The notes under the pieces were generated by a model that did no database searches, had not been told where the DNA came from, and saw only the letters and a list, made by a program, of their open reading frames with translations. Below are positions 36,198-44,513 of a stretch of DNA of 56,847 nt, in pieces. The stretch is from Planctomycetota bacterium (lineage in GTDB: Bacteria; Planctomycetota; UBA8742; UBA2392): NCBI GenBank assembly GCA_020845475.1, contig JADLFN010000038.1, positions 1 through 56,847 on the forward strand. The letters are read 5' to 3'. A program made the position numbers and the translations under genes. Position 1 is the first letter of the stretch; each line of letters begins with the position of its first letter.

Positions 36198-36680
36198 TTA
36201 CTTGGAGGGATCCGAGAAGTCGAAGGTAGTCGGAACCTGGCCGCCTGAATCGTAGGTCCAGTCAATCTTGCGGTAGGCAAAGCTGACGGACTCCTGGTGC
36301 GGCGGGGTTTCCTTGTCAACCTCGTTCGCCTTGGGCGTAAAGGTGGTGTCGGCGACGATACGGCAGTCTTCAATCTTGATCTTGAAGTAGCACTCGCTGC
36401 CGCCCTCACCGGGCTTGTCGCGCCAGAACTCAAGCTCAACCTTGTTGATCTTCTTCTTCTTCGCCAGCGCCTCGATGATCTTCGGCGTGGCTTTGTCAAT
36501 TTCCTTGGTGATCGTCAGGCCGCCGTGTACGGGCTCGCCGCGACCCTTGTTTTCGCGCATGTCAAAGGGGTACTGAAGTTCGTGGTTGAAGCCGCGCACG
36601 TCGCACCAATCCTTGTGCTTGGCATCCAGCGTCGAACCGGGGCAGCCGTCAATCTTGCAGAAGATCTTCATGTTAGCCAT
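36198..36680 (-). CDS. hcp: T6SS tube protein Hcp (TssD)
   Basis: A 160-aa Hcp that stacks as hexameric rings to form the inner tube. The N-terminus has the familiar FxKIDGxxG pattern (here IFCKIDGCPGSTLD), followed by KHKDWCDV and later HGGLTITKEIDKATPKI. The C-terminal half carries VELEFWRD, YFKIKIEDCRI and ESVSFAYRKIDWTY, all normal for the family. Five Cys are present (8, 13, 26 and two in the SECYF/EDC region), more than in common Hcp proteins. ATG at 36680 has GGAGA 7 nt upstream. It is preceded by 208 bp that are AT-rich relative to the window and may hold its own promoter. Expected to be the most abundant product of the operon. Confidence 0.95.
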   Translation of the reverse strand: MANMKIFCKIDGCPGSTLDAKHKDWCDVRGFNHELQYPFDMRENKGRGEPVHGGLTITKEIDKATPKIIEALAKKKKINKVELEFWRDKPGEGGSECYFKIKIEDCRIVADTTFTPKANEVDKETPPHQESVSFAYRKIDWTYDSGGQVPTTFDFSDPSK

Positions 36681-36785
36681 TGCGATGTCTCCTAGTGTAA
36701 TATTTCGCCATGTACGATTATTTGCCCTATTCCATTTCTTTTTGTTACATCGCCCTGTCCGCTAATCCTTCCATTTTGGCGAGGA

Positions 36786-36813
36786 AACTTACCCCACCAT
36801 TACGTCGCGTCAA
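36786..36813 (-). promoter_or_regulatory. Candidate promoter for hcp
   Basis: On the minus strand TTGACG (complement of 36808-36813) is followed after 16 nt by TAAGTT (complement of 36786-36791). The -35 match is good and the -10 match is partial. It lies about 105 nt upstream of the hcp ATG, in the most AT-rich gap between T6SS genes. It would allow extra hcp transcription inside the operon. Confidence 0.35.
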
Positions 36814-36848
36814 ATTTATTCTGGCCTCCGCACAACCCTAATAACTTC

Positions 36849-36877
36849 AAGCATTTGTGCTTACGCCCTTGGCGCTT
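36849..36877 (-). other. Two small hairpins after tssC
   Basis: AAGCA/TGCTT around a TTTG loop (36849-36862) and GCGCC/GGCGT around AAG (36863-36877, minus strand) lie just after the tssC stop. Stems are only about 5 bp and there is no T-run. They may weakly separate tssC from hcp transcription. Confidence 0.35.
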
Positions 36878-36888
36878 TCAACGGTCGA

Positions 36889-38370
36889 TCATTCCTTGTC
36901 GAGCTTGCCCACGAGCGAGAGCGTAAAGAACGCGCCCATGTATTTGAAGTGCGGCCGTACCGCGAACTTGACACGGTACCAGCCGGCCTCGCCGGGCACG
37001 TCTTCCACGTCAATCTTGGCCGCGCGCAGCGGGCAGCGCGAGCGGATGGCCGGTGAAGGATTGTCCGTATCCGCCACGTACTGGCCGACCCACTTGTTGA
37101 GTTCGCGCTGCAGGTCTTCTTTCTCTTTCCATGAACCAATCTGTTCGCGCTGCAGCACTTTGATGTAGTGCGCGAGGCGGTTCATGATGAACATATAGGG
37201 CAGTTGCGTGCTGAGACGGTAATTCGTCTCGGCTTCCTTGCCCTCTTTGCTCTGGCCGAATGTCTTGGGCTTTTGCGCGCTGTTGGCCGAGAAGAAGCAG
37301 GCGTTGTCGCTGCCCTTGCGCATGGTCAGGGCGATGAAGCCTTCCTCTGACAATTCATATTCGCGGCGTTCGCTGATCAGCGTTTCCGTGGGGATCTTGG
37401 TTTCGATCTCGCCCATGCTTTCGTACTGGTGCAATGGCAGGTCTTCCACTGCGCCGCCCGACTGCGGGCCGATGATGTTCGGGCACCAGCGGTACTTGGC
37501 AAAGCTGTCCGTCAGGCGCGTGGCAAAGGCAAAACTCGTGTTTCCCCACAGGTAAGTGTCATGCTTGCCCTTGACGGCTTCCTCGTAATTGAAGGCCTTG
37601 ACCGGCACGGTGTCCTGGCCGTAGGGCAGGCGCAGCAAGAAGCGCGGCACGGTGAGGCCAACGCTGCGCGCGTCTTCACTGGAACGGAAGCTCTGCCATT
37701 TGGCGTACTGCGGGCCTTCGAGAATGCTCTTGAGGTCCTTGAGGTTGGGCAGGGCGGTGAAGCTGTCCACGCCAAAGAACTTGGGGCCGGCCGCGGCAAT
37801 GAACGGCGCGTGCGCCATGGTCGCGACGCTGGCGACCTTCTGCAGCAGCGCGATATCCTGCGGGCCGGGGCCGAAATCATAGTTGGCAATGATCGCGCCG
37901 TAGGGCTCGCCGCCGAACTGGCCGTATTCGCCCGTGTACACGGTCTTGTAGAGGCCGGATTTCACGATTTCCGGGGCGTCCTCGAAGTCCGTCTGCAGGT
38001 CGTCCTTGCTGCAGTTGAGCAATTCGAGCTTGGTGTTTTCGCGGAAATCGGTGCGGTCAACCACGAGTTTCAAGCCGCGCCAGGCGCTCTCAAGCTGCTG
38101 AACGTCCTTATGGTGCAGGATTTCGTCGAGCTGCTTGCTGAGCTTCTTGTCGAGCTCGGCAATCATCTGGTCAACGGCGGCTTTGTCGGCCTTTTCGTAT
38201 TGCTTGTTGGGCGCGAGCAATTCGCTGATGAACGCTTCGACGCCCTTCTTGGCGACCGAGTAGCCTTCGTCGGAAGGCTTCATCTTGGTCTGCGCCATGA
38301 TTTCGTCGAGCAGTGAACCCTCGGCTGCCTGGGCTTCTGCTGCCTGTGCCTGCTTCTGTGGATCTGCCAT
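36889..38370 (-). CDS. tssC: T6SS sheath large subunit TssC (VipB)
   Basis: A 493-aa TssC. With TssB it forms the contractile sheath. Diagnostic stretches are LESAWRGLKLVVDRTDF, the YGxFGGxPYGxxxxxYxF-type segment (GEYGQFGGEPYGAIIANYDF), FIAAAGPKFFGVDSF, RFLLRLPYG and the C-terminal ARPHFKYMGAFFTLSLVGKL region. The handshake and ClpV-facing parts are complete, and length is normal. ATG at 38370 has AGGAGA 5 nt upstream. It follows tssB after 91 bp that include a hairpin. Confidence 0.96.
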   Translation of the reverse strand: MADPQKQAQAAEAQAAEGSLLDEIMAQTKMKPSDEGYSVAKKGVEAFISELLAPNKQYEKADKAAVDQMIAELDKKLSKQLDEILHHKDVQQLESAWRGLKLVVDRTDFRENTKLELLNCSKDDLQTDFEDAPEIVKSGLYKTVYTGEYGQFGGEPYGAIIANYDFGPGPQDIALLQKVASVATMAHAPFIAAAGPKFFGVDSFTALPNLKDLKSILEGPQYAKWQSFRSSEDARSVGLTVPRFLLRLPYGQDTVPVKAFNYEEAVKGKHDTYLWGNTSFAFATRLTDSFAKYRWCPNIIGPQSGGAVEDLPLHQYESMGEIETKIPTETLISERREYELSEEGFIALTMRKGSDNACFFSANSAQKPKTFGQSKEGKEAETNYRLSTQLPYMFIMNRLAHYIKVLQREQIGSWKEKEDLQRELNKWVGQYVADTDNPSPAIRSRCPLRAAKIDVEDVPGEAGWYRVKFAVRPHFKYMGAFFTLSLVGKLDKE

Positions 38371-38382
38371 ATGTTCTCCTGA

Positions 38383-38454
38383 GTAGCACGAGTCTCCTGA
38401 CCTGTGCTAGTCGTCCGTTCGTTGTCAGAGCGCGGGCCGCGAGGCCCGTGCTAC
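38383..38454. repeat. Inverted repeat between tssB and tssC
   Basis: GTAGCACG at 38383-38390 pairs with CGTGCTAC at 38447-38454. Inside, GGGCC and GGCCC (38434-38447) form a small stem closed by a GCGA tetraloop. The outer and inner helices could not form fully at once because they share base 38447. Similar GCACGGGCC-type hairpins are commonly dispersed in environmental genomes. Confidence 0.65.
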
Positions 38455-38461
38455 GAGTGCG

Positions 38462-38962
38462 CTACTTCTTGTCGCCGCCTTCTTTCTTCTGGATTTCGCC
38501 AAGGATCTTGGCCTTGGCGGCTTCATCGCCCAGCATGGTCTGGATCTTCTTCTTGAATGCGGGGAAGTTGCCCAAGGGGCCCTTGAGCGCGGCCAGCGCC
38601 TCGCGCAGTTCGAGCATGGATTTCAACTCGGGCACCTGGCGCACGACCTGTTCAGGCTCGAAGTCCTTGAGCGTGTTGAACTTGAGCTTGACGGCCATGT
38701 CCTCGCCCTCTTTTTCGGCGAGCTTGTTGGCAACGTTGACGTTCAGTTCAAGCTTCTGGCTCTTCATCACGTCGGAGAAATTGTCCTTGTTGACGTTGAT
38801 TGCCTTGCGCTCCTCAAGCGGGGTCGAATCCTGGCGCATGGTGTAATCACCCATCATGAGCAGCTTCAGCGGCAGCTCTTTCTCCTCCTGCGCGTCGCCG
38901 GTGGCCGGCTTGTAAACGATGTTCACACGCTCACGGGGAGCAACGGAGCCTTCTTTAGCCAT
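38462..38962 (-). CDS. tssB: T6SS sheath small subunit TssB (VipA)
   Basis: A 166-aa TssB, partner of TssC in the sheath. The start MAKEGSVAPRERVNIVYKPATGDAQEEKELPLKLLMMGDY is typical: residues of the RVxIxY strand and the LPLKLLVxGDF-like motif are present. Next come ERKAINVNKDNFSDVMKSQ and LKDFEPEQVVRQVPEL, both conserved. Length is normal. ATG at 38962 follows an AGG-rich segment. Spacing to tssA is 93 bp, with only weak inverted repeat content. Confidence 0.95.
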   Translation of the reverse strand: MAKEGSVAPRERVNIVYKPATGDAQEEKELPLKLLMMGDYTMRQDSTPLEERKAINVNKDNFSDVMKSQKLELNVNVANKLAEKEGEDMAVKLKFNTLKDFEPEQVVRQVPELKSMLELREALAALKGPLGNFPAFKKKIQTMLGDEAAKAKILGEIQKKEGGDKK

Positions 38963-39055
38963 GACCTTTTCCTCTTTGGTAAGGGAGAGCGATTCTAGCT
39001 TCGCCCCCCTGCCGTCCTAGTTCCATTTAGGTTTCAACAATCCTTAACCTGCGAC

Positions 39056-39922
39056 TTAGCTCGGCGGCGTTTCCTTCTTGACGCCCAGCTCGTCGAAAAT
39101 CCGGTCGCGCACGTCCGAATTGCGCACCAGTTCGGTCAGCACCTGCTCCAGCGACATGCTGCCCCAGGCCACCGCGCGCTGCACGAGCATGGCCACAGGG
39201 CTGTGTGGGTCGTTGCGCTTGAGCCAGTTGGCGACTTCCTGCAACTTGCGGAACGCATCCGAGCGCCCCTTGATCGGGCCGCCGCCGCCTCCGCCCTGCC
39301 CCGCACTTTGCGCGCCGGTTGCACCACCTGTTTCCGCCACGGCTTCGCCTCCTTCGGCCGCCGGCGCTTCACCGCCGGCCAGGGTGCCGATTTTGTCCAC
39401 GAAGGCGCGGGAGACCGCACCAAGATCAGGCTTCTCTTCCGTGAATTTCTCCGCGACGGCGTCGGACAGCTCCTTCATGGCCGCGCTGCATTTCTCGAGA
39501 CCTTCACGATCCTGCTCACTCACGCCGCGCGCATTGACCGCGATCGCGACGCGGTCGTTGAACCATTGCAGCGCGGTCACGCGCGCGCGCATGCGCTTTT
39601 GCTCGGGCCAGAGCGCTTCCCAGAACGTCTTGATCAGGTCGCGCTGCACGGCAATCGCCTGGGCCAGCGCGGCAAAGCCCGCATTCTGGAGCGCGGCCAT
39701 ACCCAGGTAGCTTGCCACCAGCACGTCCTTGGTTTTCTCGGCGAGCAGTTTCTGCGCGAGATCCTGAACTTTGGGCCAGGCGGGCTTTTCGTCCGTGAGC
39801 GATTCCATTTTCTTGACCTCGGCCTCGAGTGCTTCGTAGTCCGGGTCGTAGCGCGCGCTCTCGCCCGCGGGTGAAGCGCCGGCGATGGGTGCGGTTCCGA
39901 GTGCGGGGTTGATGTCAGCCAT
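39056..39922 (-). CDS. tssA: T6SS cap/assembly protein TssA
   Basis: A 288-aa TssA-like protein that begins with an ImpA_N domain: ARYDPDYEALEAEVKKME, then WPKVQDLAQKLLAEKTKDVLVASYLGMAAL, and FWEALWPEQKRMRARVTALQWFNDR are family signatures. A Gly/Ala-rich linker of about 50 residues (about 185-225) precedes a short C-terminal helical domain (AFRKLQEVANWLKRNDPHSPVAMLVQRAVAWGSMSLEQVL). This is the short type of TssA. TssA directs sheath and tube polymerisation at the baseplate. The neighbouring gap to tagF has a word-type inverted repeat. Confidence 0.92.
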   Translation of the reverse strand: MADINPALGTAPIAGASPAGESARYDPDYEALEAEVKKMESLTDEKPAWPKVQDLAQKLLAEKTKDVLVASYLGMAALQNAGFAALAQAIAVQRDLIKTFWEALWPEQKRMRARVTALQWFNDRVAIAVNARGVSEQDREGLEKCSAAMKELSDAVAEKFTEEKPDLGAVSRAFVDKIGTLAGGEAPAAEGGEAVAETGGATGAQSAGQGGGGGGPIKGRSDAFRKLQEVANWLKRNDPHSPVAMLVQRAVAWGSMSLEQVLTELVRNSDVRDRIFDELGVKKETPPS

Positions 39923-39923
39923 A

Positions 39924-40016
39924 TCGGTCTTCGGTCGTCGGGGTTCGGTCGTCGGTCCTGCATTTGAGCATTATGCGGGCGCCGTCACCGACCACCGATG
40001 ACCGACGACCGACGAC
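39924..40016. repeat. Word-type inverted repeat between tagF and tssA
   Basis: The left arm (about 39924-39957) is built of TCGGTCGTCGG-like words and the right arm (about 39987-40016) of ACCGACGACCG-like words. About 30 bp can pair with interruptions around a loop of 29 nt. The words differ wholly from those in the other T6SS gaps although the architecture is the same. Confidence 0.85.
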
Positions 40017-40020
40017 TGGA

Positions 40021-40950
40021 TCAAGGCAGCTTTCGAATCATCTCCGGCATGGTCAATGTGGCACTGTCGCAGAGTGCGCCGTATTTCTTTTGCGCGATGG
40101 CCAGCTTGGCGTCGTCGCCGGCACTGTATTTGCCCAGCTTGTAAACGACATCGCTGTCGCGATCAGGATTCAGCAGCGGCAGCAGGTACTTTGCATGCAA
40201 CTCTTCAAACAGCACGGTGAGATGCGCCGGCGTATCATTGTGGGTGTAATTCCAGACTGTCAGCGTGGGCAGCCCTGCCTTGTTCATGAGGCGTTGCAGC
40301 AGTTCAAGCCAGCACGCGGCCTGTGCGCCGCCGACCGTATTGGGAAAGCGAAGCGCAAATCGGGGAGCCACGGCGGGCTTGATGACATCGACCAGGTTCT
40401 GCACCAGCATGTACTTGCGCACGTCCGCCGGTGATCCGTAAGTCTCGGTGAAAAGCGTCTGCACCTTGAGCTTCTGGCACTGGTCGGCCACGCGCCGCGA
40501 CTCGCTGCGCGTATCGAGCATGTAGCCGAGCTGGCCCACCTTATCGACGAACGATTTCAGATCCTTGCCGATCCAGTCCTTCATGACGGCGTGGGCGCGG
40601 TCAAAGAACGATTCAAAGATGCCCGGCAGCAGCGCACCTTCCTGGCCGAACTCTTTGGCCGGCGCACCGGTGAGCACAAGAAACGGGAACTGCCGGCCGG
40701 TCTTGTCGCACGAGGGCATCATCACGCCCAGCACCACGCGCCCGATACTGTGCATGTTGAAAATGAAACGCGAAACCGGAGCACGGTCAAACACGTCGGA
40801 GAACAGCCCGCCGAGCGCTTTCTGGCCCGTGAATAAACCCTCCTGGAACCAGCGATCCAGCACCGAAATTTCGGCCGAGCCCACGTTGTAGCGAATGAAA
40901 TCGCCGTGGATGGGAAGCTTGCCGTAACAGCCCACGATTAACTGGCTCAC
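40021..40950 (-). CDS. tagF: T6SS-associated protein TagF
   Basis: A 309-aa protein with an N-terminal TagF domain: VGCYGKLPIHGDFIRYNV is the family hallmark, followed by WFQEGL and FPFLVLTG. In Pseudomonas, TagF blocks T6SS assembly post-translationally by binding Fha and works parallel to the PpkA pathway, so its presence with Fha and a PpkA-like kinase is informative. The C-terminal 150 residues are helical and not PppA-like, so no phosphatase is fused here. The start GTG at 40950 overlaps the tssM stop by 4 nt (GTGA), which decides the start over the GTG at 40971. Translational coupling with tssM is likely. Confidence 0.9.
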   Translation of the reverse strand: MSQLIVGCYGKLPIHGDFIRYNVGSAEISVLDRWFQEGLFTGQKALGGLFSDVFDRAPVSRFIFNMHSIGRVVLGVMMPSCDKTGRQFPFLVLTGAPAKEFGQEGALLPGIFESFFDRAHAVMKDWIGKDLKSFVDKVGQLGYMLDTRSESRRVADQCQKLKVQTLFTETYGSPADVRKYMLVQNLVDVIKPAVAPRFALRFPNTVGGAQAACWLELLQRLMNKAGLPTLTVWNYTHNDTPAHLTVLFEELHAKYLLPLLNPDRDSDVVYKLGKYSAGDDAKLAIAQKKYGALCDSATLTMPEMIRKLP

Positions 40951-43900
40951 GGTCCCACCCCCTGCGGGCACTTGAACTGCGCAAAGAAACCCTTCTTGAA
41001 GGGGTTGATCTTGTCCTTGGCCGTCAGCTCCAGCTCGCCTTCGACGACGGTGGGCTGGCCGCGCTGCACCACGTTCACGGCCCAGATGAAAGTGTATTTC
41101 AAGTCATCGAGAGTGACGGCCTTGCCTTTGTAGAACAGGCGCATCACGCCCCACGGGTCCTTGGTATCGCCGACGGACTGGCTGGTCTTGTCGGTGCTCG
41201 TGCCAACGACAATCTCCAGTTTCGCGCCGGTGCTGCCTTCCTTCCAGGTGAAGATGTAGGTGCGGGTGGGATTCGAATAAATGTCCTTCGACTCCGAGCC
41301 GATCGTCAGCACCAGATTGCTCACGATGCCGCGCTGCTTGAGTGTGACCGTGAATGGCACGGATATGGTGGCCGAGTCCGCCGGGTAGAGCGCCAGCACG
41401 ATGTTGCGGTAGGCGTCCATGTCCTTCCAGAACTCAGGCTTGACCCTGAGCAGTTGCTCGTTGTTGATCTTGGTCTGGTTGAGTTTCTGCAGCTTGTTGA
41501 GCGTGAGCGCAATCGTGCCCGCGCCGGGGCCCGTGGTCAGCGGGTTGAACATTTTGGAGAACGTCGCGATCGGCACCGCGTTCTGGGCGTCTTCCTTGAA
41601 CGGGAATTTGTCAGCGAATTCGTTCTTGAAGGGCGTCGCCACCTTATCGGCCCACAGCTTGTTGGCCTCGATCAGGCAGTCGTCGCGGCAGGCATTGGCG
41701 GCGTTGGCGATGAGCTGCCTGAACACGTCCGCCACGCGCTCGCGCTCGCGTGTGTCGGTGGCGACGCGATCAAGGATCTTGTTCGAGTCCTGGACGCAGG
41801 CTTCAAAGGCCGCGCGCAGGGCCTCCACGCGGGCGCCGGCCTTCTCATCGTCGCCTACAAAGCGGGTGCCTTCATCGGCCGCCCGGTAGAACGTGTCCAG
41901 CGCAGCCTGCAAGTCGAGGATCTTCTTGCAGAGTTCATCGATTACTTTCAGGTCCATCGTGCTGCGGTTGAACTCGTCATTGGCGCCCAGAGTCAGCACC
42001 TGCTGCTCGCTGACATCCTTGAAGAACTCCACGATCGGCGATTGCGGGCCGCACAGCGCCTTCAGCCTTGCTGCCGCCTGCTCGACATTGGCAAAGGGCA
42101 GCACGACAAGGCGCTTGACCAATTCAATCCACAGGCGCTGGTAATCGGCCTTGTAAACCTCCAGCAGTTGCTTCTCGATGTCCTTGGGGGACTCCGCCTT
42201 GCGCAACTGCTTGAGGCGTTCCGAGAGAATGCGGCTCTTTTCGTCGATCGCACCCTTCACATAGCGGTTGTAGATTTCCTGGGTGTAAATCTGTGAGAAG
42301 GTGAATTCCTCGCTGCCTTCGCGGAACTCAACGTATTGGCGGTTCTCGCTCTGGAGCAGGAAGTCGCGGCTGACCTTGCTGTGGGTGCCCTTACCGGTCG
42401 TCACGATGTCGTTGTAACTCTCGGTTTTCCAGAGCGCGCCGCTGAGGTACTGGTTGATGCGCTCAACCAGCTCCTTGTTCACCTTGTAGCGCCAGTCGTC
42501 ATCTACCTTGAGCTGTGTGAGCAGGAACTCGAGCTGATTTTTGGCCAGTTGCTCAAGTTCGGGCGTGGCGCCGCCGGCCTGTTTGGGCCCGGACAGCCAG
42601 TAGCCGTTGGTATCCAACACGCGCTTGAGCACATCAATATCTTCAACCAACGCCCCCCGCTGCTCCCCTTTCGTCGCGGCGTCTTCGTTGACGGCAAGCA
42701 TCTGGTAAGCGCGGTGCAAATCGAACATGCGGTCGTGGTCGCGCATGCTCTTTTCGGGCTTGTCGCGCATGGCCACGAGGTCTTTCTCCATCTGCTCCTT
42801 CATGGGCATCACGAAGAACGTCTTGATGCGTGCGAAATAAACCTCGCGCAAAGGCTTGTGAATGTCGTTGCCGCGATAGAGCCCGCCGCGCATGGCAAAG
42901 CCGGCACCGTTCTCAGCCGCGTCCGAGAGTGACACCAGCTCGCCGCGCAGGTCATCCAGCGCGAGAAGGTTTTCCTTGAGATCCCTGGGCTTTTCGCGCT
43001 CCGTTTCGCGCACGGTCTTGCCCGCTTTGCCCGCGGTGTACAGCATCGCTGAATTGCCGATGAAACTGACCGTGTGCCAGAACGCAAACAGGCCCAGGAA
43101 CGCAAGCGAGACGCCGATTGTCGCCCAGCGGATAATCTGGTTCTTGCGCCGCACGCTGGCCGTGGGCCGCGCCAGCAGCTTGTCCGGGAAGATGATCTTG
43201 GTGAACAGGTCCTTCAGGAAGAAACTCTTGCGCTCGATCGTCGGTTCCTGTTCCGCCTCCTGCGGCGCATCCACTCCAAACGCCTTGCTCAGCGCGGCTA
43301 CGACCTGATCGACGGGCGTGCCCTTCTGCGTGCCGCTGGAGAAGTAGATGCCGCGCAGGATTGCGGATTCCTGGAAAGGGTTGGGGCGGAAAAGCTGGCC
43401 CACGAACTCGGCGAGTTTTTTCTGGGCCATCTCGAATTGCAGCGGGAAGAGATAGACATTCTGCTTTTTCTTTACCGGGCGCTCGGTGCCCAGATAGCCC
43501 ACGCGCCGGTCGCGCAGCTGCTGCGCAAGCGCGGTGGTTTCCTCAAGGAATATTTCCTCATAGGGCCGGCCGGGATTGCCGGTGTATTTCAGCGTGACGC
43601 CCCAGGCCTGCGAGCGCTCGTTCTTGCCGAAGTCTTCGAAGAACTCGATGAAGCCCTGCAAGAGATCGCACTTGGTGAACATCAGGTAAACGGGGAAGAT
43701 CAGTTCCAGGCGCTTGCTGAGTTCATCGAGGCGGTCGCGGATGGTCTTGGCGTATTCCTCAATCTGGGCATCTGAGGCACTGACGATATCGGCAATCGAA
43801 ATGGCGACAATCGCCCCGTTGATGGGCTTGCCGGGACGGCTCTTGCGCATCAAATCAAGGAACGAGAACCATTCCTGCTGGTCGTCGATTTCCGTCGTAT

Positions 43901-44435
43901 AGCGGCCGGCGGTGTCAAGCAGGATGCCTTCGTCGGTAAACCACCAGTCGCAGTTGCGCGTGCCGCCGATGCCGCGAATGGCGCGGGGGCCCGTTCCCAT
44001 CGAGGGGAAGTTCAGGCCCGATTCCTGCAGCGCCGTCGATTTGCCGGCACCCGGTGGCCCGATGATGGGGTACCAGGGCAGGCGGTAGAGCGCATCTTTG
44101 CCCAGGCCGCTGGCCTTGAGTGCCGCCAGCGCCTCATTGAACTGGCCCTGCAGCGCCTCGATTTCGGGCTGCTTGTCGGGAATCGTGCTCTGCACGTGCG
44201 CGCTGGCCTGTGCGCGCAACTGGTTTTCGATGTTCATCGCGCGCCTGACGGCCAGCATCTTCTGCACGACGTACATGACCAGGAACGCCAGCAGCACGCC
44301 CACCGTCAGCAGGATCATCAGCTTCTGATCCCACTCGAGGTAATTGCCGCCCAGCCAGATCAGCGCAATGAGCACGACCAGGACAATGATCCCGAGCGAG
44401 CCCTCTTTAGCCAATGCGCCTAGCAGATTTTTCAT
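40947..44435 (-). CDS. tssM: T6SS inner-membrane complex protein TssM (IcmF)
   Basis: A 1162-aa TssM. Two membrane segments near the N-terminus (GIIVLVVLIALIWLGG and LMILLTVGVLLAFLVMYVV) are followed by a cytoplasmic NTPase domain with Walker A GPPGAGKST near residue 124 and TAGRYTT as the Walker B/switch region. A third membrane segment (IGVSLAFLGLFAF) occurs near 460, and a large periplasmic part runs to the C-terminus with IcmF-related and DUF1215-like regions. The Walker A is complete. ATG at 44435 gives the standard N-terminus, and GGAG lies 8 nt upstream inside a repeat arm. The open frame to 44492 is repeat-derived and not used. TssM joins TssL and TssJ to span the envelope. Confidence 0.95.
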   Translation of the reverse strand: MKNLLGALAKEGSLGIIVLVVLIALIWLGGNYLEWDQKLMILLTVGVLLAFLVMYVVQKMLAVRRAMNIENQLRAQASAHVQSTIPDKQPEIEALQGQFNEALAALKASGLGKDALYRLPWYPIIGPPGAGKSTALQESGLNFPSMGTGPRAIRGIGGTRNCDWWFTDEGILLDTAGRYTTEIDDQQEWFSFLDLMRKSRPGKPINGAIVAISIADIVSASDAQIEEYAKTIRDRLDELSKRLELIFPVYLMFTKCDLLQGFIEFFEDFGKNERSQAWGVTLKYTGNPGRPYEEIFLEETTALAQQLRDRRVGYLGTERPVKKKQNVYLFPLQFEMAQKKLAEFVGQLFRPNPFQESAILRGIYFSSGTQKGTPVDQVVAALSKAFGVDAPQEAEQEPTIERKSFFLKDLFTKIIFPDKLLARPTASVRRKNQIIRWATIGVSLAFLGLFAFWHTVSFIGNSAMLYTAGKAGKTVRETEREKPRDLKENLLALDDLRGELVSLSDAAENGAGFAMRGGLYRGNDIHKPLREVYFARIKTFFVMPMKEQMEKDLVAMRDKPEKSMRDHDRMFDLHRAYQMLAVNEDAATKGEQRGALVEDIDVLKRVLDTNGYWLSGPKQAGGATPELEQLAKNQLEFLLTQLKVDDDWRYKVNKELVERINQYLSGALWKTESYNDIVTTGKGTHSKVSRDFLLQSENRQYVEFREGSEEFTFSQIYTQEIYNRYVKGAIDEKSRILSERLKQLRKAESPKDIEKQLLEVYKADYQRLWIELVKRLVVLPFANVEQAAARLKALCGPQSPIVEFFKDVSEQQVLTLGANDEFNRSTMDLKVIDELCKKILDLQAALDTFYRAADEGTRFVGDDEKAGARVEALRAAFEACVQDSNKILDRVATDTRERERVADVFRQLIANAANACRDDCLIEANKLWADKVATPFKNEFADKFPFKEDAQNAVPIATFSKMFNPLTTGPGAGTIALTLNKLQKLNQTKINNEQLLRVKPEFWKDMDAYRNIVLALYPADSATISVPFTVTLKQRGIVSNLVLTIGSESKDIYSNPTRTYIFTWKEGSTGAKLEIVVGTSTDKTSQSVGDTKDPWGVMRLFYKGKAVTLDDLKYTFIWAVNVVQRGQPTVVEGELELTAKDKINPFKKGFFAQFKCPQGVGP

Positions 44436-44510
44436 AGTTCGTGCTCCGTGGTTCGTGTTCCGTGTTTCGTGTCCTTCCAGACCACGAACCACGAGCCATG
44501 AGCCACGACT
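44436..44510. repeat. TTCGTG-word inverted repeat between tssL and tssM
   Basis: The left arm (44436-44471) is a run of TTCGTG and CTCCGTG words; the right arm (44481-44510) is a run of CCACGAA and CCACGAG words. The arms can form a long imperfect hairpin with a loop of 9 nt. The arm next to tssM also contains the GGAG used as its ribosome binding site on the minus strand, so folding might affect tssM translation. Confidence 0.88.
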
Positions 44511-44513
44511 TTC

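Noticed and set aside
38978..39049. Inverted repeat GGTAAGG/CCTTAACC in the tssA-tssB gap
   Set aside because: Only 7-8 bp with one bulge and a loop of about 60 nt; not different from chance in a 93-bp gap.
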